Assembly (NCBI RefSeq): GCF_036588685.1
Contig: NC_086375.1
Location: 40,827,270-40,891,269 of the forward strand
Source: Mytilus trossulus
Taxonomy: Eukaryota; Mollusca; Bivalvia; Mytilida; Mytilidae
Direction of reading: 5' to 3'
Length of the DNA stretch: 64,000 nt
Shown here: in pieces, positions 11,060 through 49,485 of the stretch
Layout: every line of letters begins with the position of its first letter
Numbering within the stretch: position 1 is the stretch's first letter
The notes under the pieces: generated by a model
Database searches by the model: none
What the model saw: only the letters and a program-made list of their open reading frames with translations
What the model was told of the DNA's origin: nothing
Position numbers and translations under genes: made by a program

Positions 11060-12333
11060 TGGTGTTTTAAGTGTTAATATACGAGTTTAAATGTATATAA
11101 TTGATGATAATATGTATTAATTAAATCATACTTATGCTTAAAAATTCCAAAAGGCTGATGTTCTGTCTTTATTTGTGAAAATGCCGGCTATTCATTTTAA
11201 TTTAATTTTACTTTCAAAACTGAGGATTTTATTTACACATTTTTTTAAGCCAATGTGTACAAATAGTAGAAATTTTCCTTAAATAACATGTCTTTAACAA
11301 TACCAAATATTAACATATGTTTTGGAGAACCTGCAATGATACGGTTCCACACATAAAAATTTAAAAACATCTGTTCATGCTTTTATAGTTAAAACTGCTA
11401 ATTTTATCGAGTCAAAATTAAATCGACTTGATCAAATCAATGTATCACAAAATATCATTTGTTTTAATATTATGTCCCTGTCAATCATTTTCCTTTTTTT
11501 TTTAAAGAAAACTGGAAATGTCCAAATAGACTTAGAATAATTCAGCCATTGTATGCATGCCATATAAAAAGGGAGATATAGTATAATTTCGATACAAATG
11601 TCCAAAAAGATTATTTTTTTAAATCAATTTAATGGTTGTAACATAAAATGTAATATTAAGAAGATTATATTTTTTCTTTTTATTGTGTACGCTGTAAAAG
11701 CGTTGATCATGAACTTTATTCACACAAACTGGTAAACGTTTTTACACCCTCATATTAACACAAAACAGCATCCAACTCTTCAATTAAAAAAGCCCATTGC
11801 TCATTGACATATTTTATAATTACGAGCATATTTGTGACATTATCAGGAGACAATTTTGTTTCGCGAATTTGCACGACTTTTTCAATAAACTGAAAACGTT
11901 GCAGTACACCACGCAAGGAACGTACATCTTGTAAAAAAATGTAAACAACACATTGTAAATTTCATGCACACAAAGCTCTTTTCTGGTTTTTTCTTCATCA
12001 GGAATGCTGAAGCCGAATCTATAAAACAAAGAATGTATAATTACCTTAAAGTACAATGTTAGAAAGTTTTGTTATAAATCATGTCAGCACAATATTATTT
12101 ACTACTGAGCTGATGATACCGTCTGGGACCGATATCCACTAGCAGAGGTATCGGTAAAAGTATTTGGAAAAAGTTAACGACAAATTTATTTAATTTTTAT
12201 GCCAAATCAAAGTCCTTTCTCATACACTTATTTATACATATTTTAGTTGCTAAGTTAAATCAAAATGGATGCTGGATGTGTTCTAATTGATTATTTAGTC
12301 TTAAATTGAGGTTTTATTTTATTACTTGTTTAT
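11060..12333. other. Intergenic sequence, nothing recognised
   Basis: About 1.3 kb, AT-rich, with no exon, RNA gene or repeat I can support. Confidence 0.5.
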
Positions 12334-13353
12334 GACTTTTAACTAGCTGTGAGTAACTGCGAGTACTCTTAGATCTGTACTTAGTGTCTCTTTGTTTGTT
12401 GTGATTTACAAGTACCTGTCCACGTTCACTATATGTTTTGTACATAGATATAGGAAGATGTGGTGTGAGTGCCAATGAGACAACTCTCCATCCAAATAAC
12501 AATTTTAAAAAAGTAAACCATTATAGGTCAGTGTACGGCCTTCAACACGGAACCTTGGCTCACACCGAACAACAACAAGCTATAAAGGGCCCCAAAATAA
12601 CTAGTGTAAAACAATTCAAACAGGAAAACCAACGGTCTAATCTATATAAAAAAACGAGAAACACATATATATTACATAAACAAACTAATGTACATCAGAT
12701 TCCTGATTTAGGACAGGAACATACATTTGCAGCGGGATTAAACGTTTTAATGGCCCCAAACCTTCTCCCTTTTTCTGAAACAATAGCATAACATCACAAC
12801 ATAGAAAAACACACGATAAAATATCAATTGGCAGACTTAACTCAATCAAAAAACGTAAATAAAACAAAATGATCGAATAAATTTGATCTGCGATATCTGA
12901 ATCCAAATGCACAGTTAATAAAATATTAGAGACAAACATTCAAGGCCAAAAAGCAAATAAACAAGTCCACACAAAGCCATGGCAAGCACAGGCACTTGTT
13001 TCTATCCATTATCAACGTATATTTACGAGTGGGTCTTCCAATGGATAGAAACAAGTGCATGTGATGGCAAGACACCACTGAGAAATATTTAACCCTTCGA
13101 AAATATTGATCAATATTCACTTTAGAATAAAAAAACGGTTTTAAAAAAAATAACTTAAATCTTGAAGTTTATACAAATTTAGTAAGAATAAGTGAAAAAT
13201 TGAAGAGATTCCAAATAAGCAAAGCTGGTATATAGACAAGATCCATATAAATATAAAATTACAAAAAAGCATTATAAACAGTATCAACAGGTCGAATTAA
13301 CAAGAAAATACGATTTGAGAGTACTCGCAGTTACTGACAGCTAGTTAAAAGCC
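12334..13353. repeat. 1-kb element with terminal inverted repeats
   Basis: Left arm 12334-12370 (CTTTTAACTAGCTGTGAGTA...) and right arm 13318-13353 are near-perfect inverse copies. The interior holds dispersed-repeat sequence (GCCAATGAGACAACTCTCCA, CTTGGCTCACACCGAACAAC) and a nested hairpin at about 12983-13065, whose arms share ATGGATAGAAACAAGTGC with small mismatches. No transposase seen; probably a non-autonomous DNA element. Confidence 0.7.
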
Positions 13354-13578
13354 AAAACCAATTAATAATAAAAAATCATGCATCAGAGACTAAAATCAAC
13401 TAAAACACATCCCAGGGATTTAGTATTTTAACGTCATTAACAGTCAGAGAAGACATGACTGTGCAATTCCAAAAATAAATGTATCGACAGGTAGTAGGAT
13501 AGTGAGGAGCGACTTCTAAAGAGATAAAAATTAACGTGTCTGTGTCTCTATACATCTCGCCTCAAAATATAATAAAAT

Positions 13579-14317
13579 TTAGTTATGTTTTAATTTGCTA
13601 ATGACAAAATCGATATTAGTGCCAATGTAAACTATATTCAGAGATCTAATTACAATATTGGTACGATAACCCTTACTTATAAGTTTGTTTAAAGGTTCGA
13701 TGAGTTTACAAGGATCACATAGTGATTTCCTCGCTTTAAGTACAATATTACCATAAAATTTAGGATGTGAAATACCATTTTTAATACGTTTTCTACAGGT
13801 ATAGCCAAATTTACTAATCAAATCTTTGTATCTATGAAAGAATTTAGTAAAAGTTTTAAGTAATTTATGGTATCGAAATCCCTTGACACAGCAATTTCCC
13901 GATGATGCATTGATTACGTTCGTTAAAATCTATCACATCAGAACACACACGGGCAAACCGAACGAGTTGGGATATATAAACACCGTATGATGGAGCCAAA
14001 GGCACATCGCCGTCTAAAAAAGGAAAATTAACAATAGGAAAGGAAAAATCGTCTCTTTTGTCGTAAACTTTAGTGTGAAGTTTCCCGTTTGAAATTGAAA
14101 TGTCTAAATCTAGAAAAGGACAACTGCTTGGGTAAATTTCTGAAGTATATTTATAGAACTCTGGATTATTCAACGAAAAAATATCTTCAAGATAACGGTA
14201 GATATTTTTGAATGTATCAACCAAATATAACAATGATGGGTCTTCACTGAGTTTGGTCACAAACTGAGATTCATAGCAATATGGAAATAAGTCTGCACAG
14301 TTGGTGCCCATATGCAT
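13579..14317 (-). pseudogene. Reverse transcriptase fragment, frameshifted
   Basis: On the - strand, about 150 residues from MGTNCADLFPYCYE through YRYLEDIFSLNNP, LDLDISISNGKLHTKVYDKR and APSYGVYISQLVRFAR. The coding then continues in another frame (GFRYHKLLKTFTKFF, then ISHPKFYG). This is the C-terminal half of an abundant metazoan reverse transcriptase family; I lean towards Penelope-like but cannot settle it from sequence alone. The catalytic YxDD reads YLED, the frame changes near 13874-13884, and the N-terminal palm is missing, so the copy is dead. Confidence 0.75.
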
Positions 14318-14538
14318 ACCTTCTACTATACTATGTATGCATCAGAAGATTAAATACGTTTTTAACTGATTTTTATATTTTTTCTGATGTACTTTTACAC
14401 CAGTGTCCCAAGAAAGGGGTTGAAGCCTGAAAACTATTTCAACCCCGCCTACATATGTATGGGGTTGGCGTTTGTTGCTGTGTTACATATTTTGTTTTCG
14501 TTCATTCTTTTCGTTATATTGATAAGGCCTTTGTTTTT

Positions 14539-15432
14539 CTCGTTTGAATCGTTTTACATTAGTTATTTCGGAGCTTTTTATAACTGACGTTGAGGTATGG
14601 GCTTTGCTCGTAATTGAAGGCCGTATGGTGATCTATAGTTTTTGTATGTCATGTTGATCTCTTGTGGAGAGTTTTTTATTTGCAACATAGCCCATCTTCC
14701 TTTTATAAAGATATACAGTTTTCTGTAACAATGTAGACAATCCAATTAACACAGAATTGGGACATACCACCATCTAAAAGTTCCAAATTGCCAGCATTCT
14801 CTCGTAGGACAAAATTACCCGCCGTTGTTTTTTCTCGTTTGAATCATTTTACATTAGTTATTTCGGAGCCTTGTATAAATGACTTTGAGGTATGGGCTTT
14901 GCTCGTTATTGAAGGCCGTATGGTGATCTATAGTTGTACATTTTTGTGTCATGTTGATCTCTTGTGGAGAGTTGTTTTATTTGCAAACATAGCAAATCTT
15001 CCTTTTATAAAGATATACAGTTTTATGTAACAATGTAGACAATCCAATTAAAACAGAATTGGGACATACCACCATCTAAAAGTTCCAAATTGCCATCCTT
15101 CTCTCGTAGGACAAACTTACCCGCCGTTGTTTTTCTCGTTTGAATCGTTTTACTTAGTTATTTCGGAGCCTTGTATAAATGACTTTGAGGTATGGGCTTT
15201 GCTCGTTATTGAAGGCCGTATGGTGATCTAAAGTTATACATTTGTGTGTCATGTTGATCTCTTGTGGAGAGTTGTTTTATTTGCAAACATAGCAAATCTT
15301 CCTTTTATAAAGATATGAAGTTTTATGTAACAACGAAGACAATCCAATTAAAACAGAATTGGGACATACCACCATCTTAAAGTTCCAAAGTGCCAGCATT
15401 CTCTCGTAGGACAAAATTACCCGCCTTTGTTT
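14539..15432. repeat. Three tandem units of about 295-301 bp
   Basis: Unit starts (CTCGTTTGAATC) are at 14539, 14834 and 15135. Each contains GAGGTATGGGCTTTGCTCG, GAAGGCCGTATGGTGATCTA, TGTGGAGAGTT and GGGACATACCACCATCT. Units 2 and 3 are the closest pair. The GAGGTATGGG...TGGAGAGTT segment resembles the dispersed piece at 56520-56625, so this looks like a local amplification of an interspersed repeat. Confidence 0.85.
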
Positions 15433-16377
15433 TATCCAATTATACTACGAGGTACGCATAATTGTAGCAACTTTACTGTACACCGCGTATGCGCTGTACA
15501 AATAATGCAGTGTGTGCAATAAACAATTTGTAAACATAATACTGTAGTTTTATTCCAAGGGTTTTCCATATTATTTCTTTTATGATAATATCCTGTTATT
15601 TATTCTTGCATGGATTTTTCTGGTATCACTTCGCGTACATGAAGCGTAATACGAAAGAAAGATGATTCGAAAACTGCATTAGTTTGATTGGCTTATCCAA
15701 CATCACGAGACGATATCACGACATTTATATGTCTACTTGTCAGATCATTGGTGACTTTCAAAGGGTATGAAGATGTACATTTCGTCAATGGCTACGGGTA
15801 TAAGTGATTTCTTCTAAAGTTACAAAATAATCACAATTTTGTCAAATGTTATTACATTCTGAATCGTACAAAAAGTTTAGAAATCACTGATGTTAAAGTA
15901 TGACCCCGGCACATATAACGTCATACTGGTATGTGCAAATGACTAGATCAGTTTAAGCTTGACTATATCAAATTATAGCCATAGATTAATTATTATAAGT
16001 ATCGTCAGTTTTTACTAATAACAAATTCAGGGAGGATTGAAAATTAAAAATGAATAAGGGAAGACATAAAAAACAAATGCAAATATTCAAAGCTTGTCCA
16101 ATATGACAGTAGCGGTGCAATATCGTATATTTAAAGGTTTTAACTAAACCGACACCGATCGATTGTACAGTGTGACCGCTTTTGCTATATAATTGCTTTA
16201 TATAAATACATGGTCTTGCTTTTTATGGAATAAAACAACTACTGTCTTTTGTTTCGGTATATATGAGTTTTAATAGATTTCTAAAATAAAAACTGCTTTT
16301 CACTAAGATCGTTAATAGAGACATATTTACCTCGGTGAATATTTTTTTTCAAAAGTCAATAATCATATCAGATTTTT
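15433..16377. other. Intergenic sequence, nothing recognised
   Basis: AT-rich intergenic DNA; no gene or repeat I can support. Confidence 0.5.
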
Positions 16378-16502
16378 ACATGACATTTTTCATATCGCAT
16401 GTTTTATCAGCCCTAGGTTCAATATCAGCCCAAGAGCCGCATGGCTCGAGGGCTGATATTGACCGAGGGTTGATAATACATGCGATATGAAAAATGACAT
16501 GT
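16378..16502. repeat. Foldback hairpin element, 125 bp
   Basis: Near-perfect palindrome centred near 16440. Its arms contain TTTTTCATATCGCATG and ATATCAGCCC and their inverses, around a CCGCATGG loop. TTTTCATATCAGCCCGC recurs at 17035-17051, so the foldback may be part of a larger DNA element reaching about 17060. Confidence 0.85.
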
Positions 16503-17641
16503 TATGATCTTTTTATCAAAGCTTCAACGATGGAGAAAAATCACAGATTCATATATTGACCCTTTTATGTGGTTCCCGAATAGAAGTTCAAAGAGTGAAA
16601 AGTTCACGGACGCCGGACTCCAAATTTAGTACATTCGATATGAAACCTTATTATCATATGCCTCAAGAGAGAAGACAAACATTTAAATTTTAACGAAACG
16701 ACAAAAAAAATAATTCAAATATATACATAATGAACACTGTTTGGAAAAATCAACTTTTTTGTAAAGTAACTTTCTAAATTATGTTTCAGAAACTTTTAAA
16801 AAATGCATTTATTTAATACATTGATTGTGTTTTTTTTGTTTTTGTTTTTTTAATTATTTTACAAAATATACTTTCCAGTATCTAAATAATTGTTTTGTAT
16901 ACACTACTTTGTAATGTTTTCAGTGAAAACGTAGCATTGAGGTGTATTTTCCGGAATTTGCCGAGTTTCACCGGAATGCCATTCGATAACGTTACGGAAA
17001 GGCATGTGATAACACTCGAAACATGTGATAAACTTTTCATATCAGCCCGCTAAGCACCAATTTGAAAAATATGGAATTTACGTTAATTTAATGCTGTTAT
17101 CAAACAGTAAAAATCATATGTTATTTAGTCTAAGTACATGATAAAACCAAATATTAACTTCATCAAAAGATATGTGTATAATATTTTAATTAATGCACTT
17201 AAAACTGTTTTACTGTTATTATATCGGTATAATACATGTAATAACAGTATACGAGAACAAAGATTCACAAGATATTTTGTTTCAATTTGAATTTTATATT
17301 TAGAAATATGTAACCTATATTATAAATGTCGGTCAAACTACTGTCAAAGATTGCACTAAGAAAAAACCATATCAATTTACAACAATAAATAGAAAAAGTG
17401 TTTTAAATTTCATGCCCGGTCAGATATTTATTGTTTTAAATAATTTGTAAAAATCGTGTCAACATAGTGTTTCGCCATTGTTTTTAGTCGTTCAATTATA
17501 AACCATTTCTATTCAAAAACCGTATAGTATTTCTTCTTCTATTTGGTTTATGATATTTATAAATAATTATGCTTTAAAAATGAAGGCTAAAATAAAAAGA
17601 AAAAAAGAAATGAAAGTTTTTAATTTTTGAAAACAAGGATA
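16503..17641. other. Upstream region of gene 2
   Basis: AT-rich sequence with a fragment related to the foldback element near 16900-17060. No TATA box or other promoter element could be assigned. In-frame TAA at 17621 precedes the gene 2 start. Confidence 0.4.
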
Positions 17642-44271
<26,630 letters not shown>

Positions 44272-44536
44272 AATCCAGTACGTGGATATACTTTCCTACA
44301 ACCATTCAGATTATCCTGTTTATGTCTCATCAATATTTTTATTGGAACATTTAGAGAATATATTTGTGTAGTCATTGACATAAATGAACATGTAACAATG
44401 TGTTGTTTAAAGATTCACATTAAACTCATCATGTTTATCTAGACGAAGTTCAAGCTTGATCGGAATATTGCATTAATTGTTCATATATCAATATGTTGTC
44501 TAGTTTACAAACAGAACATCATGATCATTTGAATGT

Positions 44537-44549
44537 AATAAACAATAAA
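44537..44549 (+). terminator. Two polyadenylation signals of gene 2
   Basis: AATAAA at 44537-44542 and 44544-44549, about 270 bp after the stop. Confidence 0.7.
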
Positions 44550-44565
44550 GAATTATTCCATTTAT

Positions 44566-45989
44566 ACTACATATTTCAATTTCTTGATAGTAAAATGTGA
44601 ATAAAAATTATCAATTAGCCTTGCTTCTTGAACCTTTGAACTTGTAAATTCAATGTCATATACAGACACACAAAAATTGAACTCCTCAACAATGCTTAAA
44701 TGGTTTTACAAGAACTAGTGTAATCTTACAATTTAAGGTGGAAAATGATTTTAAAAGTGAAGAGCTTGTCTTTGATTTCCATTTTACTGAAACGAAACCA
44801 TCCCTTTCAATTCAAGACTTTACAGAGGTGCAATGAGTATCGTATGACTATGAGATTTAGATTCAAGAGATTGTCTATCAAAGGCGTTATACAAAGATAT
44901 GTAATGGCACGTGTCTGTCAAGTTATAATTTGTAATTCCGTTTAACCCTCATTGACTTTCTTGTCATACGTCTGACAATAATCATGAATATTTTACATAT
45001 TTTAGTTAGAAGGCATATGATTAACACACATATTCGTTTCCACTTGCATGAATAACCATCGCGATTGTTTGCCTTAAAACAAAAAAGTCCAAATAAAGAT
45101 TACTGTGGACAATATTAATCAAATTGCCTTCTATTAAAATATTTGATTATTGACGTTTTTTTTTTATATATAAAACTACATCCTCAAAGAGTTTATGTTT
45201 TTTCATCATGCAAAAAATCAAGGAGGTTACTAACATAATAGGAATTTATACAAGCAAAAAACAACAAAAGTACTGTATTAGGGAAGCCTTACTAAGTTGA
45301 GAAATTAATCCATGTGTCGTTTTTTTAACAATAAAAAAATATTAAAACTAAGAAAAGTACTTGGATTAATTGGTTAATGTTTTGAAATGTGATAGGTATG
45401 TACATGACAGCCAACCTAGGTGCACAACAATTAAATAGGTTGTTAAAAAAAAAAATCTGATCAAAATCTTCAGACATTTATTGCCATTAAGTTATTGGTT
45501 TCTCGTACTCTTATTCGCCGGTAGCATTTCTGTATGCACTGACTAAAACTACAAGACCTAACGATGGAATAAAGCAACAGCAAAGCACAAGTAGGAGGGG
45601 AAACCTTAATTAAAAGAATGTAAACACACGAGTACTGGAAGGTTAATCGTGTTAAAAGAATAGTTAGATGATAAAACACACGAAATCGGTTATCCACTGT
45701 TATGTATTGCAGAGTTTGATTAAAGAATGGAAACTCAAAGGAAATATAAAAGAAGATACCTCACTTTATCGACTCACTTTTTTTGCAAGTCTTCCATGAA
45801 TGAGTCTGCGTTGATTGGTTATCACATCTTGATACGGTAAACCTCGACAACAAACCCATAAAATAAAAAAATGAGATAAAGTTTCCGGTCAACAATCACC
45901 GAATGAAATTATTGTTTTCGATACTACATTATGGGTTCGTTTTTAAAAAAAATCGTACAGAGAGGATTTATGTGTAGTTCAGGTACCAT
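44566..45989. other. Intergenic sequence, nothing recognised
   Basis: AT-rich intergenic DNA between gene 2 and the decayed hammerhead repeat; no supported gene. Confidence 0.5.
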
Positions 45990-46120
45990 TGTTTCCCTTA
46001 TAATAGAAACAAGGCTTTCAATTTGGTACGCAAGACACGCGTTTTGTCTACATAAGACTCGGTAAAGACGCTCAGTTCAAAATAGTTTAAGAGCTAAACA
46101 AGTATTTCGAATAATGTTTA
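45990..46120 (-). repeat. Hammerhead-type repeat, dead copy
   Basis: On the - strand the leader and tail are kept, but CTGATGA has become TTACCGA and GAAA has become AAAA, so the ribozyme is inactive. Confidence 0.7.
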
Positions 46121-46736
46121 CTTTTGCGAACAATAAATTTATAAGTCTTTGTTAATTTTTCACTTTTCAAAGCATTATGAATAATTCATCTTTGTTTCAA
46201 ATAAAAAAAAAATACATGACATGAGTAAATTTTCATCCTGTCAGTATTACAGACAAAAATTAACATACTAGTTCTTTCATAAAAGACAATAACCATCACT
46301 GGAAGTTTTCCAATCAAATATTCATCCCCTACCTAATCTGTTTATAAGCTTTAATAGTAACCCTCAGGTCTACAAAATGTTTAATGGAAACAATAAATAA
46401 AAAAGATTGGTGCTTTGATTCACTCACGATAATGTTATTGACTAAAATAAGAAACGTATTACTGCAATGAGATGTCAGATGCAAGAGAAAAAAATTTCGA
46501 CGCTTTTATGTATGCATCTATGATTTGGTGGTATTACACCTATATGTATACATTGGCTGAATATTTAAAAATACACAACACGCTTTTTTATGAGTTTAGA
46601 CCTAACATTTAGGGGTTTTTGTCTAGAACAATCAGGGGTTATCCCTTTTCAGTCAATGGAATTTGCCTTTTTAATTTTTTTGTAATATATCAGTAGTCCT
46701 CCAATCATAGTGTTGTTTTTGCCTCTTTGACTTGTG

Positions 46737-46741
46737 ATTGC
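46737..46741. repeat. Target site duplication (left)
   Basis: ATTGC, repeated at 52869-52873 directly after the 3' LTR; 5 bp is usual for BEL/Pao. Confidence 0.9.
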
Positions 46742-46887
46742 TGTCGAGAATGCCGCGTTTTACTGTTATGTATCTATGGTTGACGTCAGGGAGACGTCGC
46801 CTGAGCAGTTCTGATATAATGAAGTAAACGTCAAACTGTATGGTTGTTATTGTTTTCTGTATACGATATTAGAAGTTAGCCTCGACA
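46742..46887 (+). repeat. 5' LTR, 146 bp
   Basis: Starts TGTCGAGAATGCCGCG and ends CCTCGACA. Lacks a 17-bp piece present in the 3' LTR. Very short for this superfamily. Confidence 0.92.
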
Positions 46888-46890
46888 TTT

Positions 46891-46903
46891 ATGGTGCCGT
46901 GAC
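46891..46903 (+). promoter_or_regulatory. Primer binding site
   Basis: TGGTGCCGTGACC three bases after the 5' LTR, in the expected place, beginning with the TGG that pairs with tRNA CCA. The priming tRNA was not identified. Confidence 0.7.
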
Positions 46904-46914
46904 CAAAAAAGAAA

Positions 46915-49485
46915 ATGGACACAAAGCTGAAAGACGTTCATTCCGGGCATAAAGGAGCAATTACAAGACTTTGGAAGAACTTTGGTGAGATACGAGACCT
47001 TTCCGAAATAGAAATTGAGGACGTCACAGCTATTTTAGATTCCGTGTTACAGAAAAGGGATATTCTTAAAGATCTGAATGATAAAATTGTGGAAGCAAGC
47101 TCGGATGAAGACGTGGTGGATAAAATTCAACAAACAGATGAGTACATGTTTGATTTAGATTCAAAAATTCGTCAAATTAGAAAACTCATTAATCCCTCCC
47201 AATCGAAAAGTCAAAATTTACCCGTCAATACTACAGTTTTTCAAGCTAGTCACGTTACTCCCTCTGATACACCCATGCATACCTTGATTTCGCCTACAGC
47301 AAATAGTGTACCCGCAAGCGACTCCTCTCAATTGAACCCGCACGCCAATTGTTTCACGTCAACATCTCATGTACAATCGAATGCAGCCTCGTTTTATACA
47401 AGTAACCCCGCTATATCAGAGATTATTCCTGCTACGAACGCGTCTATGCATATTCCAAGTTTACATTCGTCTTCTAGCACAAATAATCAGTACCACAAAT
47501 TACCAAAGTTGAACTTGCCTACGTTTAAAGGGAATATTTTAGATTGGCAATCCTTTTGGGATTCTTATGAGACATCTATACACACAAATCCAACGCTCAG
47601 CGACGCACAGAAGTTTAACTACTTTAAGTCACTACTACAGGGAGAAGCGTTTCAGACCATATCAGGTTTTTCGATGAAAAACACTAACTACGGCAAAGCT
47701 ATTTCGTTGTTACAAGAGAGGTATGGACAGATACATACTATAATACAAACATACATGCAAGCTCTACTTGAGATTTCGCCGCCGATTTATACTTTAGTAA
47801 GCCTCCGCAATTATTATGACAAAACTGAAACTTACGTACGAGGTCTAGAGTCACTCGGACAGACTACAGACACTTATAGTTCACTACTGGTACCCATTAT
47901 TCTGAACAAGTTGCCCGCAGAAATACGCCAAAACCTAGCAAGACAACACGGACCGTCAAGTTGGAATTTGAAAGATTTAAGGAAGAGTATACTGAACGAA
48001 ATTCAAATCATGGAGGCAGGACAAAATGCAGGTACTTATCTTGATTCTATAGACCACCAGTTTGCAAACTCATCTATAAGCACGTTTCACACAGGAAATA
48101 ATTCACCACAAGGAAACACAACACACAACGCGAAGAAAAGCCAGCCCCGGAATATTAAGGAGAGACCATGTGTTTTTTGTAAAGACATACATCCACCAAC
48201 ATACTGTACCAAGGTTAGTGATCATAAAGCCCGCATAGCTATAGTCAAACGAGACAATTTGTGCTTAAATTGTTTAGGAAATCATCATGCTAATGAGTGT
48301 AAATCTAAAAGAACGTGTAGACACTGTGACAAGAGACATCATTCCAGCTTATGTAATGTAAGTAACCATGGTAACAGGGAAACTGCAAACAACCCAGATA
48401 TACAGAATAATCAAAGTCAGAATCAATCTACATCTGTAAGTCTCATCAATACTACGGAAAACAAGGAAGATACGCACATTTTACATTCATCGACAAAGAT
48501 GCGCACAACTGTGCTATTGAAGACGGATGTAGCTCCTGTATGGTCAGGTAGTATATGTACGGATACGAATATTTTATTTGATGAAGGTGCACAAAGATCT
48601 TTTTTAACAGATGATCTAGCGAAAACATTGAATTTGAAAACTGAAGGAGTTGAAGTTGTACACTTATCGGCATTTGGAAAGGAAAACACCAGCACGAGAG
48701 AACTACGTAAATCCACCGTGCACATTGAAACAGGAAATAGACGTAAATTTCCAATTAAAGTTCTAATTGTACCTACAATAGCAGTCCCACTTCAGAATCA
48801 CATGCGCAACGTTAACCGAGATATGAACTATCTAAAAGGATTGAGACTTGCTCATCCAGTTACCAAAGAAGATTCTTTTGAAATTTCTTTACTTATTGGT
48901 GCCGACTATTATTGGGATTTTATTGAAGACGAGATTATACGAGGAGATGGACCGACCGCGGTAAGATCAAAGCTTGGGTATTTGCTATCAGGACCCTTAC
49001 AGTCAGGTATAGCACGTTCGTCTACGACAGCTGGCATCTTTAACTTACTAGTTTCGCACAAATCAGAAGAATTTAATTTGGAAGCGTTCTGGAAACTTGA
49101 ATCGATAGGCATAGATTCATCCGAAAATCAAGAGAAAGAGACAAATTATTTGAAAGACTATCAGGAGTCATCAATTGAATTTCTAGGAGATAGGTATTCG
49201 GCGAAATTGCCATGGAAACAAGATTACGAAGAATTACCGTCAAATTATGATGTTGCAAAAAGGAGAACGGCGAATGTTATCAGAAGAATAGGCAAAGATG
49301 CGACCATGTTAAAGAAATACGGAGATATTATAAAGGAACAGGAACGTCGCGGATTTATTGTGAGGGTTGATGAATTAGAACCAACAATTAACAAGGTACA
49401 TTATATACCACACCATGCCGTTGTTAAGAAAGATTCCAGTACAACACCAATACGTATGCTTATCCAAGATCTTGGTAAGATTTAG
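46915..49485 (+). CDS. BEL/Pao gag-protease ORF, running into RT
   Basis: 856 codons. Gag-like DUF1759 region about residues 195-345 (LPKLNLPTFKGNILDWQSF); zinc knuckles about 419-480 (CVFC, CLNC, CRHC with His); aspartic protease about 553 with LFDEGAQRSFL, so the active-site triad is DEG, where DSG or DTG is usual; LIGADYYW about 660. The frame enters the reverse transcriptase (YIPHHAVVKK) and stops after DLGKI. Intact to that point, but the polyprotein is cut off by the lesion at about 49455-49485. Confidence 0.88.
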   Translation: MDTKLKDVHSGHKGAITRLWKNFGEIRDLSEIEIEDVTAILDSVLQKRDILKDLNDKIVEASSDEDVVDKIQQTDEYMFDLDSKIRQIRKLINPSQSKSQNLPVNTTVFQASHVTPSDTPMHTLISPTANSVPASDSSQLNPHANCFTSTSHVQSNAASFYTSNPAISEIIPATNASMHIPSLHSSSSTNNQYHKLPKLNLPTFKGNILDWQSFWDSYETSIHTNPTLSDAQKFNYFKSLLQGEAFQTISGFSMKNTNYGKAISLLQERYGQIHTIIQTYMQALLEISPPIYTLVSLRNYYDKTETYVRGLESLGQTTDTYSSLLVPIILNKLPAEIRQNLARQHGPSSWNLKDLRKSILNEIQIMEAGQNAGTYLDSIDHQFANSSISTFHTGNNSPQGNTTHNAKKSQPRNIKERPCVFCKDIHPPTYCTKVSDHKARIAIVKRDNLCLNCLGNHHANECKSKRTCRHCDKRHHSSLCNVSNHGNRETANNPDIQNNQSQNQSTSVSLINTTENKEDTHILHSSTKMRTTVLLKTDVAPVWSGSICTDTNILFDEGAQRSFLTDDLAKTLNLKTEGVEVVHLSAFGKENTSTRELRKSTVHIETGNRRKFPIKVLIVPTIAVPLQNHMRNVNRDMNYLKGLRLAHPVTKEDSFEISLLIGADYYWDFIEDEIIRGDGPTAVRSKLGYLLSGPLQSGIARSSTTAGIFNLLVSHKSEEFNLEAFWKLESIGIDSSENQEKETNYLKDYQESSIEFLGDRYSAKLPWKQDYEELPSNYDVAKRRTANVIRRIGKDATMLKKYGDIIKEQERRGFIVRVDELEPTINKVHYIPHHAVVKKDSSTTPIRMLIQDLGKI

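Noticed and set aside
12108-12165. CTGATGA followed by GGGACCGATA, possible hammerhead
   Set aside because: No GAAA in place and the stems do not close; looks like the end of another dispersed repeat with a small hairpin.
49415-49465. ATG at 49415 as the true start of a separate pol protein
   Set aside because: The first codons do not resemble RT; similarity begins about 50 bp later, after the lesion.
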